In this document: positions 1 to 8,698 of the stretch, piece by piece
Numbering within the stretch: position 1 is the first letter of the stretch
Layout: each line of letters opens with the position of its first letter
Source: Variovorax sp. HW608
GTDB taxonomy: Bacteria > Pseudomonadota > Gammaproteobacteria > Burkholderiales > Burkholderiaceae_C
Reading direction: 5' to 3'
Length of the DNA stretch: 64,000 bases
Assembly: GCF_900090195.1 (NCBI RefSeq)
Contig: NZ_LT607803.1
Coordinates: 5,358,229 to 5,422,228, forward strand
The notes under the pieces: model-generated
Seen by the model: only the letters and a program-made list of their open reading frames with translations
The model's database searches: none
What the model was told of the DNA's origin: nothing
Made by a program: the position numbers and the translations under genes

Positions 1-2
1 TC

Positions 3-3000
3 GGCTATGCGGCGCTCGCGATCACCGACGAATGCTCGGTGGCCGGCGTGGTGCGCGCGCACGTCGGCCTGCGCGAACTGCCGGCCAAGCTCGATGCCTA
101 CGAGAAGGAGCACCCCGAGGAAGCGCCGATCCCGCGCAACCCGGATTTCCGCCTGCTCTTCGGCAGCGAGTTCCGCTTCGAGTGCTTCCGGCTCGTGGTC
201 ATCGCGAACGACACCGAGGGCTGGGGCAATCTCTGCGAATTCATCACCGCCGCGCGCACCACCGAGCTGCCCAAGGGCGACTACCGCGTGAGCTGGGACG
301 GGAGCGACGTCGCTTCGCTCACGCACTGCCAGATCCTCTTCGTGCCCGACCGCCGGCCCGGCGGCGCGGTCGATCGCGCCACGCTGCACGAAGACCTGTG
401 CGCCGCGAAAGCGCTCCATGGCGACAACCTCTGGCTCGCCGTCGAGATGCCCAACGAGCTCGATGACGACCTCTGGTTCGTCACGCTGGTCGAGGCGGGC
501 GAGCAGGCCGGCGTGCCGCTCGTCGCGGCCGGTGACGTGCACATGCATTCGCGTGCACGCAAGCCGCTGCAGGACGTGCTCACCGCCGTGCGCGAAGGCC
601 GCACCGTGGCCGAATGCGGCTTCGCGCTGCAATCCAACGCCGAGCGCCACCTGCGCCTGCGCATGCATCTCGCCAGCCTCTACACCGGCGAGATGCTCGC
701 CAACACGCTGCGCGTGGCCGAGCGCTGCCGCTTCGACCCCGAGGTGATCCGCGAGAACTACAAGTACCCGCTCGAAAGCGTGGGCAGCAACGAGACGCCG
801 GCCGAGACGCTCGCGCGCAAGACCTGGGGAGGCGCGCGCGGCAAATATCCCGACGGCATTCCGCAGAAAGTCTCCGACCAGCTGGAGCGCGAGCTCGCGC
901 TGATCATCGAGATGAAGTACGAGATGTTCTTTCTCACCGTCGAGGACATCGTTCGCTTCGCCCGTTCGCAGAAGATCCTCTGCCAGGGCCGCGGCTCGTC
1001 GGCCAACTCGGCGGTGTGCTTCTGCCTCGGCATCACCGCGATCAACCCCGACACGGGCCACCTGCTGTTCGAGCGCTTCCTGAGCCGCCATCGCCACGAG
1101 CCGCCCGACATCGACGTCGACTTCGAGCACCAGCGGCGCGAAGAGGTCATCCAGTACATCTACGAGAAGTACGGCCGCGAGCGCGCCGCCATTGCCGCGG
1201 TCGTCATCTGCTACCGCGCCCGCAGTGCGCTGCGCGACGTGGGCAAGGCGCTCGGCATCGATGCGCGGCTGGTCGACGAATTCGCGAAGGACCACTACTG
1301 GTTCGACGATGCCGTGCTCGGCGAACAGTTGCGCACCGCCGCCCTGCGCGTGAACGTGCAGGAGGACGAGCTCAAGCTGCGCCAGTGGATCGATCTCACG
1401 CATCAGCTCCGCGGCTTTCCGCGCCATTTGAGCCAGCACGTCGGCGGCTTCGTGCTCACCCACACGAAGCTCACGCGGCTCGTACCGGTCGAGAAGGCCT
1501 CCATGAAGGACCGCTCCGTCATCCAGTGGGAAAAGGACGACCTCGAAGCCATGGGCATGCTCAAGGTCGACGTGCTCGCGCTCGGCATGCTCAGCGCGAT
1601 CCGGCGTGGGCTCGAACTCGTGAACCGCTGGCGCGGCACCGCGGTGGAGATGCACCACATCCGGAGCGACGACCAGCAGGTGTTCGACATGATCTGCGAC
1701 GCCGACACCATCGGCGTGTTCCAGATCGAGAGCCGGGCGCAGATGTCGATGCTGCCGCGCCTGAAACCGCGCTGCTACGAAGACCTCGTGATCGAGGTCG
1801 CCATCGTGCGGCCCGGGCCGATCCAGGGCGGCATGGTGCACCCCTACCTCAAGCAGCGCGAGCGCCTGCGCAAGGGGCAGGCCATCAGCTACGAGAAGGA
1901 CGAACTGCGCCCCGCGCTGGAACGCACGCTGGGCGTGCCGATCTTCCAGGAGCAGGTGATGCAGATCGCGATGATCGCCGCCGGCTTCAGCGCCGACGAG
2001 GCCGACCAGCTGCGCCGTGCCATGGCTGCGTGGAAGCGCAAGGGCGGGCTCGGCAAGTTCCACGACAAGCTCGTGAACGGCATGGTCGGCAAGGGCTACA
2101 AGCCGGCCTTCGCGGAATCGATCTTCAAGCAGGTGATGGGCTTCGGCGACTACGGCTTTCCGGAAAGCCATGCCGCGAGCTTCGCGCTGCTGGTCACCGT
2201 GAGCAGCTGGCTCAAGCACTACGAGCCCGCGTGCTTCCTGGCCGCGCTGCTCGATGCCCAGCCGATGGGCTTCTACAGCCCTTCGCAGCTGGTGCAGGAC
2301 GCGCGGCGCCATGGCGTCGAGGTGCGGCCGGTCGATGTGGGCATGAGCGAGTACGACAGCAGCATCGAGGCCCGCGCAGCGGATGCGCCGCAGATGCCGC
2401 CCGGCACCGATGCGCGCTATGCCGATCGCCTCGGCAACGCGGGCCAGCCGTCGGTGCGGCTGGGCCTGCGCCGCGTGTCCGGTCTCAGCGAAGCCGGCGC
2501 GAAACGCCTTCTCGCCGCGCGCGCGCAGGCGCCTTTCGGCAGCACCGAGGACCTTGCATTGCGTGCCGAGCTCGACGGCAAGGACATGGGCGCGCTGGCC
2601 GCTGCCGATGCGCTGATGTCGCTCTCCGGCCACCGTCGCCAGCAGGTGTGGGACGCGACCGCGCAGCGCCGCGCACCGGCCTTGCTGCGCGGCGTGCCGA
2701 TCAACGAGCCCGCCTTGCAGCTACCCGCCGCGCCCGAGGGCGAGGAGATCGTCGGCGACTACGCCTCGCTCGGCCTCACGCTGCGCCGCCATCCGCTCGC
2801 GCTGCTGCGCCCCCGGTTGGCGCGCATGAACCTGATGAGCGCCGAGCAGTTGCGCCTGCTCCCCGACGGCCGGACCGTGCGCGCCTGCGGCATCGTCAAG
2901 GGCCGGCAACGCCCGCAGACGGCCAAGGGCACCATCTTCGTCACGCTCGAGGACGAGACCGGCAACGTCAACGTGATCGTGTGGAGCCACATGCTCGAGG

Positions 3001-3170
3001 CCTGGCGCGAGGCGGTGCTCAAGTCCACCTTGCTGGCCGTGCAGGGCACCTGGCAGCGCGACACGGACAGCGGCGGGAACGTGCAGCATCTCGTGGCGAC
3101 GGGGTTCAAGGACCTGACGCCGCTGCTCGGCAGGCTGGCAGAGAGCAGCAGGAGCCGGGACTTCCACTAG
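3..3170 (+). CDS. dnaE2: Error-prone DNA polymerase DnaE2 (ImuC), 5' end outside window
   Basis: Second DNA polymerase III alpha subunit, used in damage-induced translesion synthesis together with ImuA/ImuB; cytoplasmic. The frame is open from base 3, so the start lies left of the window and only a few dozen N-terminal residues are missing. In order it shows a PHP domain (GDVHMHSRARKPLQD near residue 175), the polymerase active site (GRGSSANSAVCFCLG near 325, then PDIDVDFEH with the paired metal-binding Asp near 365, and KVDVLALG as the third Asp region), a helix-hairpin-helix stretch (VSGLSEAGAKRLL) and a C-terminal OB fold (VRACGIVKGRQRP). The roughly 1055 visible residues and the absence of a beta-clamp/tau C-terminal extension fit DnaE2 better than replicative DnaE. 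imuA and imuB would be expected upstream, out of view. Confidence 0.95.
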   Translation, partial: GYAALAITDECSVAGVVRAHVGLRELPAKLDAYEKEHPEEAPIPRNPDFRLLFGSEFRFECFRLVVIANDTEGWGNLCEFITAARTTELPKGDYRVSWDGSDVASLTHCQILFVPDRRPGGAVDRATLHEDLCAAKALHGDNLWLAVEMPNELDDDLWFVTLVEAGEQAGVPLVAAGDVHMHSRARKPLQDVLTAVREGRTVAECGFALQSNAERHLRLRMHLASLYTGEMLANTLRVAERCRFDPEVIRENYKYPLESVGSNETPAETLARKTWGGARGKYPDGIPQKVSDQLERELALIIEMKYEMFFLTVEDIVRFARSQKILCQGRGSSANSAVCFCLGITAINPDTGHLLFERFLSRHRHEPPDIDVDFEHQRREEVIQYIYEKYGRERAAIAAVVICYRARSALRDVGKALGIDARLVDEFAKDHYWFDDAVLGEQLRTAALRVNVQEDELKLRQWIDLTHQLRGFPRHLSQHVGGFVLTHTKLTRLVPVEKASMKDRSVIQWEKDDLEAMGMLKVDVLALGMLSAIRRGLELVNRWRGTAVEMHHIRSDDQQVFDMICDADTIGVFQIESRAQMSMLPRLKPRCYEDLVIEVAIVRPGPIQGGMVHPYLKQRERLRKGQAISYEKDELRPALERTLGVPIFQEQVMQIAMIAAGFSADEADQLRRAMAAWKRKGGLGKFHDKLVNGMVGKGYKPAFAESIFKQVMGFGDYGFPESHAASFALLVTVSSWLKHYEPACFLAALLDAQPMGFYSPSQLVQDARRHGVEVRPVDVGMSEYDSSIEARAADAPQMPPGTDARYADRLGNAGQPSVRLGLRRVSGLSEAGAKRLLAARAQAPFGSTEDLALRAELDGKDMGALAAADALMSLSGHRRQQVWDATAQRRAPALLRGVPINEPALQLPAAPEGEEIVGDYASLGLTLRRHPLALLRPRLARMNLMSAEQLRLLPDGRTVRACGIVKGRQRPQTAKGTIFVTLEDETGNVNVIVWSHMLEAWREAVLKSTLLAVQGTWQRDTDSGGNVQHLVATGFKDLTPLLGRLAESSRSRDFH

Positions 3171-3191
3171 GCGGCGAGTCCGTCGGAAGGG

Positions 3192-3590
3192 TCAGGCCGC
3201 GTCTTCGACGGCCAAGCCCAGTTCCTGACCATGGGCAAGCTCGAGCGTGTGGCCGTCCGGGTCCCGCATCAGCGCCCAATAGCCGACCGGCGGACCTGAA
3301 TCTTCGGGTTCTCGCGCCAGACACCGATCCTCTCGCGCAAGCTGGCAGAGCCGATCCACCTCTTCCCGGGACCGCACGCCGACGCCGAGGTGCGCCATCG
3401 GCAACAGCGGTTTGATCTCGTTCGAGGTCTCGATCAGGACGATGGCGAACGGCCTCGTGCGGTCACTGACCCAGGCCACCCCTGGACGCGAATGGACGAC
3501 TTGCATGCCTGCGTACTTCGCATAGAAGGCGACGCTGGCCACCAGCGAGTGCACAGGAAGCGCGACATGAGTCAGGCCGATGTCGGACAT
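3192..3590 (-). CDS. VOC (glyoxalase/bleomycin-resistance) superfamily protein
   Basis: 132-residue single-domain vicinal-oxygen-chelate protein, probably a homodimeric cytoplasmic enzyme or binding protein. It opens with the family pattern ITHVALPVHSL-VAFYAKYAGM (written here as IGLTHVALPVHSL then VAFYAKYAGM) and ends with the usual RDPDGHTLELAHG, which supplies a metal-ligand Glu. The middle carries LGVGVRSREEVDRL. It faces dnaE2 tail to tail with a 21-bp gap. Substrate cannot be told from sequence; lactoylglutathione lyase-like is only a family-level guess. Confidence 0.85.
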   Translation of the reverse strand: MSDIGLTHVALPVHSLVASVAFYAKYAGMQVVHSRPGVAWVSDRTRPFAIVLIETSNEIKPLLPMAHLGVGVRSREEVDRLCQLAREDRCLAREPEDSGPPVGYWALMRDPDGHTLELAHGQELGLAVEDAA

Positions 3591-3686
3591 GGTGGGGCCA
3601 TCCTACTGCACTGCGCGAGCTTGGCAATGGTCCGCTGTGGCGCGCCGGAACGGCGCGGCGCGATCGACCTCGCGGGAGGCGATCGC

Positions 3687-4691
3687 CTAGCGCCGCGCCG
3701 CAGCGATCGGCGGCCGCTCCTGCGCCGTCACCGATCGCGTGATGAGCCGCCCGTCGCGCAGCACCGATACCTCGACGCTGCGGCCGATGCGGTCCGCGCT
3801 CAGCAGGCGCAGCAGGTCGTCCGCGCCCGCGACCACCATGTCGTCCAGCGCCACGAGGATGTCTCCCACGCGCAGGCCCGCCTGCTCGGCCGCGCTGCCG
3901 GGCTGCACTTCGCCGATGCGCACCGCGTTGGCGCCCGAGTGGATCGCCAGCGCCACGCGGCGCGGCAGCGGCACCGTCTGCGCCGCGATGCCGAGGTGCG
4001 CGCGCCGCACGCGGCCATGCGCGATGAATTCGCCGATCACGAAACCCGCCGTGTTGCTCGACACCGCGAAGGCCAGGCCCTGCGCGCCCGCGATCATCGC
4101 GGTGTTGATGCCCACCACCTGACCCGAGGCCGCCACCAGCGCGCCGCCCGAGTTGCCGGGATTCAGCGCCACGTCGGTCTGGATCACGTCGTCGATCAGA
4201 TGCCCGCTCTGCGAGCGCAGGGAGCGGCCGAGCGCCGACACGATGCCGGCGGTGATCGTCGATTCGAAGCCCAGCGGATTGCCGATGCCCACCACCAGGT
4301 GGCCGCGCTTGAGCATCTTCGAGTCGCCCAGCGTCGCGGTGGCGGCGCCGCGCGGCAGCTCCACGCGCAGCAGCGCGAGATCGGTCGCCGGGTCGTCGCC
4401 GATCACCTCGGCCTCGTGGTCGCCGGCTTCGGTGCTGCCCACGCGCACGCGGCGCGCACCGGCGACCACGTGGCTGTTGGTCAGCACCAGCCCATCGTTG
4501 GCAATCACCACGCCCGAGCCCAATCCGCCGCGCCGGCCTGCGGTGCCGCTCTGCACGCGCACCACCGCCGGCCCGACGCTGTCGGCCACCGTCGCGACCG
4601 CGTGGGAATAGGCATCGATCAGCGCGCCCTGATCCAGCTCCGGTGCGCCGCCTTCGATGCTCGATGAAGGGGAGTTGTCGTCGTCGAACAT
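3687..4691 (-). CDS. Cytoplasmic HtrA/DegQ-like serine protease with PDZ domain (S1C)
   Basis: Trypsin-like S1C protease of 334 residues. The catalytic triad is intact: His74 in LTNSHVVAG, Asp104 in ATDLALLRV and Ser181 in NPGNSGGAL. A PDZ-like domain follows from about residue 225 (HLGIAAQTV, then GSAAEQAGLRVGDILVALDD). Unlike DegP/DegQ there is no signal peptide or membrane anchor: the N terminus MFDDDNSPSSS is acidic, so a cytoplasmic location is inferred. The start at 4691 was chosen because the upstream in-frame part overlaps the preceding LuxR-type gene and looks non-native. It is the last gene of a three-gene minus-strand operon, 7 bp after the regulator gene. Substrate unknown. Confidence 0.85.
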   Translation of the reverse strand: MFDDDNSPSSSIEGGAPELDQGALIDAYSHAVATVADSVGPAVVRVQSGTAGRRGGLGSGVVIANDGLVLTNSHVVAGARRVRVGSTEAGDHEAEVIGDDPATDLALLRVELPRGAATATLGDSKMLKRGHLVVGIGNPLGFESTITAGIVSALGRSLRSQSGHLIDDVIQTDVALNPGNSGGALVAASGQVVGINTAMIAGAQGLAFAVSSNTAGFVIGEFIAHGRVRRAHLGIAAQTVPLPRRVALAIHSGANAVRIGEVQPGSAAEQAGLRVGDILVALDDMVVAGADDLLRLLSADRIGRSVEVSVLRDGRLITRSVTAQERPPIAAARR

Positions 4692-4698
4692 GTCCGTC

Positions 4699-5082
4699 TC
4701 ACAGATGAATGACGCCCTGCCGCACCGCCTGCGCGACCGCGTCCGTGCGGCCGGTCGCGTCGAGCTTGTCGAGCAGCGAGCCGACATGGAACTTGGCCGT
4801 GTGCACCGAGATGCCGAGCCGCCGCGCGATCGACTTGTTCGATGCGCCTTCGGCCATCAGCGCCAGCACTTCGAGCTCGCGCGGCGTCAGCGCCCCGTCG
4901 TTGTTGTCGGATGCGGGCGTGGACTCGGTCGCCGCCACCAGCGCCACGTCCGCAGGTTCGCCCTGCTGCGCGACGCGCAGGCCGGGTGCATGAGCGAGCG
5001 AGGCGAGCAGGCGCTCCGACAGCTCGGTGTCGTCGATGTCGATCGCGACCACGATCGGTTCCGCGACGCGCGAGGTGCTCAA
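4699..5082 (-). CDS. Small LuxR-type DNA-binding regulator (TTG start)
   Basis: 127-residue protein with a C-terminal LuxR/GerE helix-turn-helix (LTPRELEVLALMAEGASNKS to about residue 125, including the recognition helix SVHTAKFHVGSLLDKL). The N-terminal ~60 residues (VVAIDIDDTELSERLLASLA) look like a shortened response-regulator-like fold without a recognisable phospho-acceptor pocket. The start is inferred as TTG at 5082: it overlaps the stop of the upstream gene and has a strong GGAGAAAGG ribosome site about 8 bases ahead. Sandwiched between two protease-family genes it is probably their dedicated regulator or output protein; that role is inference. Confidence 0.75.
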   Translation of the reverse strand: MSTSRVAEPIVVAIDIDDTELSERLLASLAHAPGLRVAQQGEPADVALVAATESTPASDNNDGALTPRELEVLALMAEGASNKSIARRLGISVHTAKFHVGSLLDKLDATGRTDAVAQAVRQGVIHL

Positions 5083-5960
5083 TCGACGGGCCTTTCTCCG
5101 ACGGCGATCGGCAGTTCGAGCGGCTCGCCCGCGCGCCGCAGCGAGAGCGTCACGGCCGTGCCCACGCTCGCCGGCCCGAGCGAGCGCAACAGCATGTGCA
5201 CGCTGCGCACCGGCTCGCCGTTCCACGCGAGGATCACGTCGCCTTGCCGCACGCCGGCCTTGGCGCCGGGACCGTCGCGGTCGATGCCCATCACCATCGC
5301 GCCGATGCCGTCGGGTTCCACCTTCACCGGCTGCAGCGCGACACCGAGGTAGCCGCGCGGCACGCGGCCATGCGCGGCGAGCTGCGAGGCCACGCGCTCG
5401 ACCGTGGTGCCCGGAATCACGAGCACGCGCCCACGCGGCCCGAACACGGCCATGCCGATCGCACGGCCGCCCGCATCGAGCGCCAGAGCGCCTTCGACGC
5501 TGCGCCGCATCACGAGGTCGAGTTCGATCCGCAGGTCGATGTCGCCGCCGCGCAGGCTGCGCCACGCCGGGCCCACCAGCGAAACCACGCCCGCCGCCGC
5601 GACCGCCGTTCCGGCCTGCGAGCCCACCGCGAGCGCGATCGAGCCGGCGCGCACCGGCGCGGCATCGAAGGCGATCGGGGAGGGCGCGGCGCCCTCGACG
5701 CGCAGCAGCGCGACGTCGGTGGCGGCATCGCGCCCGACGATGCTCGCGGGCAGCTTGCCGCCGTCCGGCAGCAGCACGGCCACGTCGCCTTCGTCGGGCA
5801 GCGCCTCCTCGGAGGTGACGATGAGCCCGTCGCGCCAGACGAAGCCGCTGGCGCGCGAGCGTGCGGCATGCACCGCGACCACGCCGCGCGAGGCGGCGGC
5901 CACCGCGTCCGCCATGGCGGCGGACAGTTGTTCGAGGGACGAAATCGTCGTATCGGCCAT
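5079..5960 (-). CDS. HtrA-like pseudoprotease (catalytic His and Ser lost) with PDZ domain
   Basis: 293-residue S1C-family protein, paralogous in layout to the protease two genes downstream. The Asp of the triad is kept (Asp82, ATDVALLRV), but the His position reads TSEEAL (Glu52 instead of His) and the Ser motif NPGNSGGAL is replaced by RRSVEGALA (Val155 at the Ser position; a Ser is one residue off). A PDZ-like domain follows (GYLGVALQPV, GPGAKAGVRQGDVILAWNG). No signal peptide, so probably cytoplasmic. The start has AAGGAGCTCCC directly ahead. First gene of the operon; a stop/start overlap couples it to the LuxR-type gene. A scaffold or sensor role is inference. Confidence 0.8.
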   Translation of the reverse strand: MADTTISSLEQLSAAMADAVAAASRGVVAVHAARSRASGFVWRDGLIVTSEEALPDEGDVAVLLPDGGKLPASIVGRDAATDVALLRVEGAAPSPIAFDAAPVRAGSIALAVGSQAGTAVAAAGVVSLVGPAWRSLRGGDIDLRIELDLVMRRSVEGALALDAGGRAIGMAVFGPRGRVLVIPGTTVERVASQLAAHGRVPRGYLGVALQPVKVEPDGIGAMVMGIDRDGPGAKAGVRQGDVILAWNGEPVRSVHMLLRSLGPASVGTAVTLSLRRAGEPLELPIAVGERPVD

Positions 5961-5975
5961 GGGAGCTCCTTAGAT

Positions 5976-5994
5976 GGCTTCATTGTGTGAAGCC
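5976..5994. promoter_or_regulatory. Perfect inverted repeat upstream of the protease operon
   Basis: Arms GGCTTCA and TGAAGCC separated by TTGTG lie 15 bp upstream of the pseudoprotease start codon. The position suits an operator for the operon's own LuxR-type protein, or a 5'-leader hairpin. Function not demonstrated. Confidence 0.4.
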
Positions 5995-6064
5995 ACAAGG
6001 GGGGCCGCTACTGCCCGGTTGGGTAGGGCGGCGATGGCCGAGCCGCGCGCTCTCTCTCTCTGCT

Positions 6065-6274
6065 TCAGGCGTCGCTTCTTCGGCGGCGACCGAAGAGCAG
6101 GGCCGCGATCGGAATGGTGGTCAGCACGCCGACGGCCACCAGCGTCCACCCGATGCTCTTTCGTTGCTCTTCACTGAGCTTGTCGGAAATCAGCAGGCCC
6201 ACGCCCGCGCCCAGGGCGCCGCGGGTCCCGGCCAGCAAGGCGAGCTCGGGCAAATGAATTTCAGTTGTGAACAC
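6065..6274 (-). CDS. Small membrane protein, unknown function (GTG start)
   Basis: 69-residue protein. The GTG start at 6274 is preceded by AAAGGAG at a good distance. Two hydrophobic stretches are visible (LALLAGTRGALGAGVGLL and GWTLVAVGVLTTIPIAALLF) followed by the basic tail GRRRRSDA, giving a probable two-helix inner-membrane protein with a cytoplasmic C terminus. The central DKLSEEQRKSIGW is polar. It overlaps the end of the upstream small gene by 14 bp, so the two are probably co-translated. I do not recognise a named family. Confidence 0.65.
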   Translation of the reverse strand: MFTTEIHLPELALLAGTRGALGAGVGLLISDKLSEEQRKSIGWTLVAVGVLTTIPIAALLFGRRRRSDA

Positions 6275-6581
6275 GATCGAACTCCTTTCGTGCCGGACTT
6301 GTCGACGTTTCGATGACGCTGCCGGGGTCCGGCGTTGACGGCGTCGTGAGCTCTTCAGTGACACGAATGCGGCGAACCACCAGTTCGTCGATCTCCAATC
6401 GCCGGATTCGAACCCGGCCCGCCACGAGCCGACCGATCGACAGGGCGCCGATGGCCAAGGCACCGACGGCAACGGCGCCCAGCGCGACCGAGGCCAATGC
6501 GGCGAACCCGATCGCGTGCGCGCCGGTCGCGGCTGCCGGCGTGGTCCGAGCGCGCGCGGACCGTCTGGGCATCAATTTCAT
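6261..6581 (-). CDS. Small protein with A(V/I)G-type hydrophobic repeats
   Basis: 106-residue protein starting after AAGGAGTTGCC. Residues about 25-55 form a five-residue-like periodic run (ALGAVAVGALAIGALSIGRL) that passes into an alternating charged/hydrophobic run (RIRRLEIDELVVRRIRV). This periodicity resembles a pentapeptide-repeat-like solenoid rather than a simple membrane helix, although the first half could also insert in a membrane. The C-terminal 35 residues are polar. First gene of a two-gene unit with the following small membrane protein. Function unknown. Confidence 0.65.
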   Translation of the reverse strand: MKLMPRRSARARTTPAAATGAHAIGFAALASVALGAVAVGALAIGALSIGRLVAGRVRIRRLEIDELVVRRIRVTEELTTPSTPDPGSVIETSTSPARKEFDRVHN

Positions 6582-6680
6582 GGCAACTCCTTGAGAAGGC
6601 GTGGGCCCTTGGGGGCGGCAATCAACAGGTACCGTTCAGAATTGAGCCCGACATTAGAACCGGACGAGCAACGAAGCCCG

Positions 6681-7388
6681 ATGAAGCCACTCCACTACCG
6701 CGCACATTCCGAGCGACACCGCACAGAACACATCGGCTGGCTGCGTGCCGCCGTGCTCGGCGCCAATGACGGCATCATTTCCACCGCCAGCCTGGTCGCG
6801 GGTGTCGCGGCGGCGCAGGCGAGCCACGCCAACATCATGACCACCGCGGTGGCCGGTCTGGTGGCAGGCGCGATGTCGATGGCCGCAGGGGAATTCGTCT
6901 CGGTCTACTCCCAGGCGGATACCGAGAAGGCCGACCTGGAGCGCGAGCGCCACGAGCTGGCGACGGACGGCGAGGCAGAGCGTCGGGAACTGACCGCGAT
7001 CTACGTGCGCCGTGGTCTCCGACACGAACTCGCCGATCAGGTCGCCACCCAATTGATGGCGCATGACGCGCTGGGTGCGCATGCGCGTGACGAGCTGGGC
7101 ATTTCGGAGACACTCAGTGCCCGCCCGCTGCAAGCGGCGATGGCCTCCGCCGTCAGCTTCGCCGCGGGGGCGGCCATGCCACTCACCGTCGTCGCGCTGG
7201 CGCCGCAGCATTCATTGCTGCAATGGACCGTCGTCAGCGCCGCGTTCTTCCTGGCCTTGCTCGGCGCCATCGCCGCCACCATCGGTGGCACGCCGGTGGC
7301 CAGGAGCGCCATGCGCGTGACCCTGTGGGGCACATTGGCGATGGCAGTGACGGCGGGGGTCGGTGCGCTGTTTGGTGCGGTGCCTTGA
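6681..7388 (+). CDS. VIT/CCC1 family membrane protein
   Basis: 235-residue integral membrane protein of the VIT1/CCC1 (nodulin-21-like) family, whose characterised members move Fe2+ or Mn2+ across membranes. Family marks are the N-terminal LRAAVLGANDGIISTASLVAG, the GAMSMAAGEFVSVYSQ segment and the charged central helix rich in Glu/Arg (ADTEKADLERERHELA), followed by three C-terminal helices. The start at 6681 was chosen because the recognisable family sequence begins just after it. It converges with chrA (13-bp gap). Metal specificity is not determinable here. Confidence 0.85.
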   Translation: MKPLHYRAHSERHRTEHIGWLRAAVLGANDGIISTASLVAGVAAAQASHANIMTTAVAGLVAGAMSMAAGEFVSVYSQADTEKADLERERHELATDGEAERRELTAIYVRRGLRHELADQVATQLMAHDALGAHARDELGISETLSARPLQAAMASAVSFAAGAAMPLTVVALAPQHSLLQWTVVSAAFFLALLGAIAATIGGTPVARSAMRVTLWGTLAMAVTAGVGALFGAVP

Positions 7389-7401
7389 CGCACCGCCTGG
7401 C

Positions 7402-8679
7402 TCAACCAAGGAAAGCCCAGCCGGCAGCCGCTGCCAGCAGCACCACGAGGAGGGGCGACACGCGGCCGTAGACGAGCAGGGCGAACGCCGCCAGCGCGGT
7501 GGCGAAGTCCGCCCGCGTGTGGATCGCGCTGGTCCACACGGGGTTGTACAAGGCTGCGAGCAGGATCCCGACCACCGCCGCGTTCACACCGGCCATCGCC
7601 GACTGCACCGCGCCGCGCTGCCGCAAGGCATCCCAGAAAGGCAGTGCCCCGACCACGAGCAGGAATGCAGGGACGAAGATCACGACCAGCAGCGCGAGCC
7701 CACCCGTCCAGCCGGAAAGCGGCCCGCGCATCACGGCGCCCAGGTAGGCCGCGAAGGTGAACAAGGGGCCGGGCACGGCCTGCGCAGCACCATAGCCGGC
7801 CAGGAACTGCTCGTTCGTGACGACCCCTGCCGGAACGACAGTCGCCTGCAACAAGGGCAGGACCACATGGCCACCGCCGAACACGAGCGCACCTGCGCGA
7901 TAGAAGCCCTCGACGATCGTCCACACCAACGATTCGGTTGTCGCTGCAATGAGCGGCAGACTGACCAGCAAACCGAAGAACACCGTCAAGGCGACGGCAC
8001 CCGCGGTCCTCGATACGCCGTAGCTCCGATGCGCCACCGGCCGCTGGTGCGGCAGCTCGAGCATCAACCAGCCGACCAGGCCCGCGACCGCGATGGCGAT
8101 GACCTGCGACAGCGAGGTCGGCAGCACCAGGACCGCAAGCGCCGCGACGATCGCCATGGCGGCGCGCGTGCGGTCCGGACACAGGTTCCTGGCCATGCCC
8201 CACACCGCTTGCGCCACCACGGCGACGGCGGCGACCTTCAGGCCGTGTACCGCGCCGCTGTCTGCGAGGGCTCCCCAATGCCCGATGCCGTAAGCGAACA
8301 CGATCAGGGCGATTGCGGACGGCAGCGTGAAGCCGCACCAGGCGGCCAGTGCCCCGAGCCAGCCGGCGCGCGTGAGCCCGATCGCCAATCCGACCTGGCT
8401 GCTGGCCGGTCCGGGAAGGAACTGGCACAGCGCCACCAGGTCCGAGTAGCTCTTTTCATCGAGCCAGCGCCGGCGCTCCACGATCTCGGCCCGGAAATAG
8501 CCCAGATGGGCAACCGGCCCGCCGAAAGACGTCAGGCCGAGTTTCAAAAAGACGAGCAGCACCTCCAACGCGCCGCCCCGTTCGATGGGGACCGGCTCGT
8601 CCTGTTTCGCCGGGGGCATGTCGCGATCGTGGGCTCCCGAAGGACGCGATTTCGGACGGGCTTTCGAATGGGTCGTCAT
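7402..8679 (-). CDS. chrA: Chromate transporter family protein, two-domain ChrA
   Basis: 425-residue inner-membrane protein of the CHR superfamily (long, two-domain form), which exports chromate in characterised members. The N-terminal half has the family signature LTSFGGPVAHLGYFR and CQFLPGPASSQVGLAIG; the C-terminal half repeats it as ALVFGGGHVVLPLLQ and QAVPGPLFTFAAYLG. About ten hydrophobic segments are visible. The first 35 residues are a polar, Lys/Pro-rich extension. It lies 19 bp after the tannase-family gene on the same strand, so co-transcription is possible although a shared function is not obvious. Confidence 0.88.
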   Translation of the reverse strand: MTTHSKARPKSRPSGAHDRDMPPAKQDEPVPIERGGALEVLLVFLKLGLTSFGGPVAHLGYFRAEIVERRRWLDEKSYSDLVALCQFLPGPASSQVGLAIGLTRAGWLGALAAWCGFTLPSAIALIVFAYGIGHWGALADSGAVHGLKVAAVAVVAQAVWGMARNLCPDRTRAAMAIVAALAVLVLPTSLSQVIAIAVAGLVGWLMLELPHQRPVAHRSYGVSRTAGAVALTVFFGLLVSLPLIAATTESLVWTIVEGFYRAGALVFGGGHVVLPLLQATVVPAGVVTNEQFLAGYGAAQAVPGPLFTFAAYLGAVMRGPLSGWTGGLALLVVIFVPAFLLVVGALPFWDALRQRGAVQSAMAGVNAAVVGILLAALYNPVWTSAIHTRADFATALAAFALLVYGRVSPLLVVLLAAAAGWAFLG

Positions 8680-8698
8680 GCCTCCGTGCGTTCAGTTG

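Noticed and set aside
614..3415. A 933-codon frame across dnaE2 in another phase
   Set aside because: Arg/Ala-rich composition typical of off-frame translation in high-G+C DNA; the dnaE2 frame carries all motifs.
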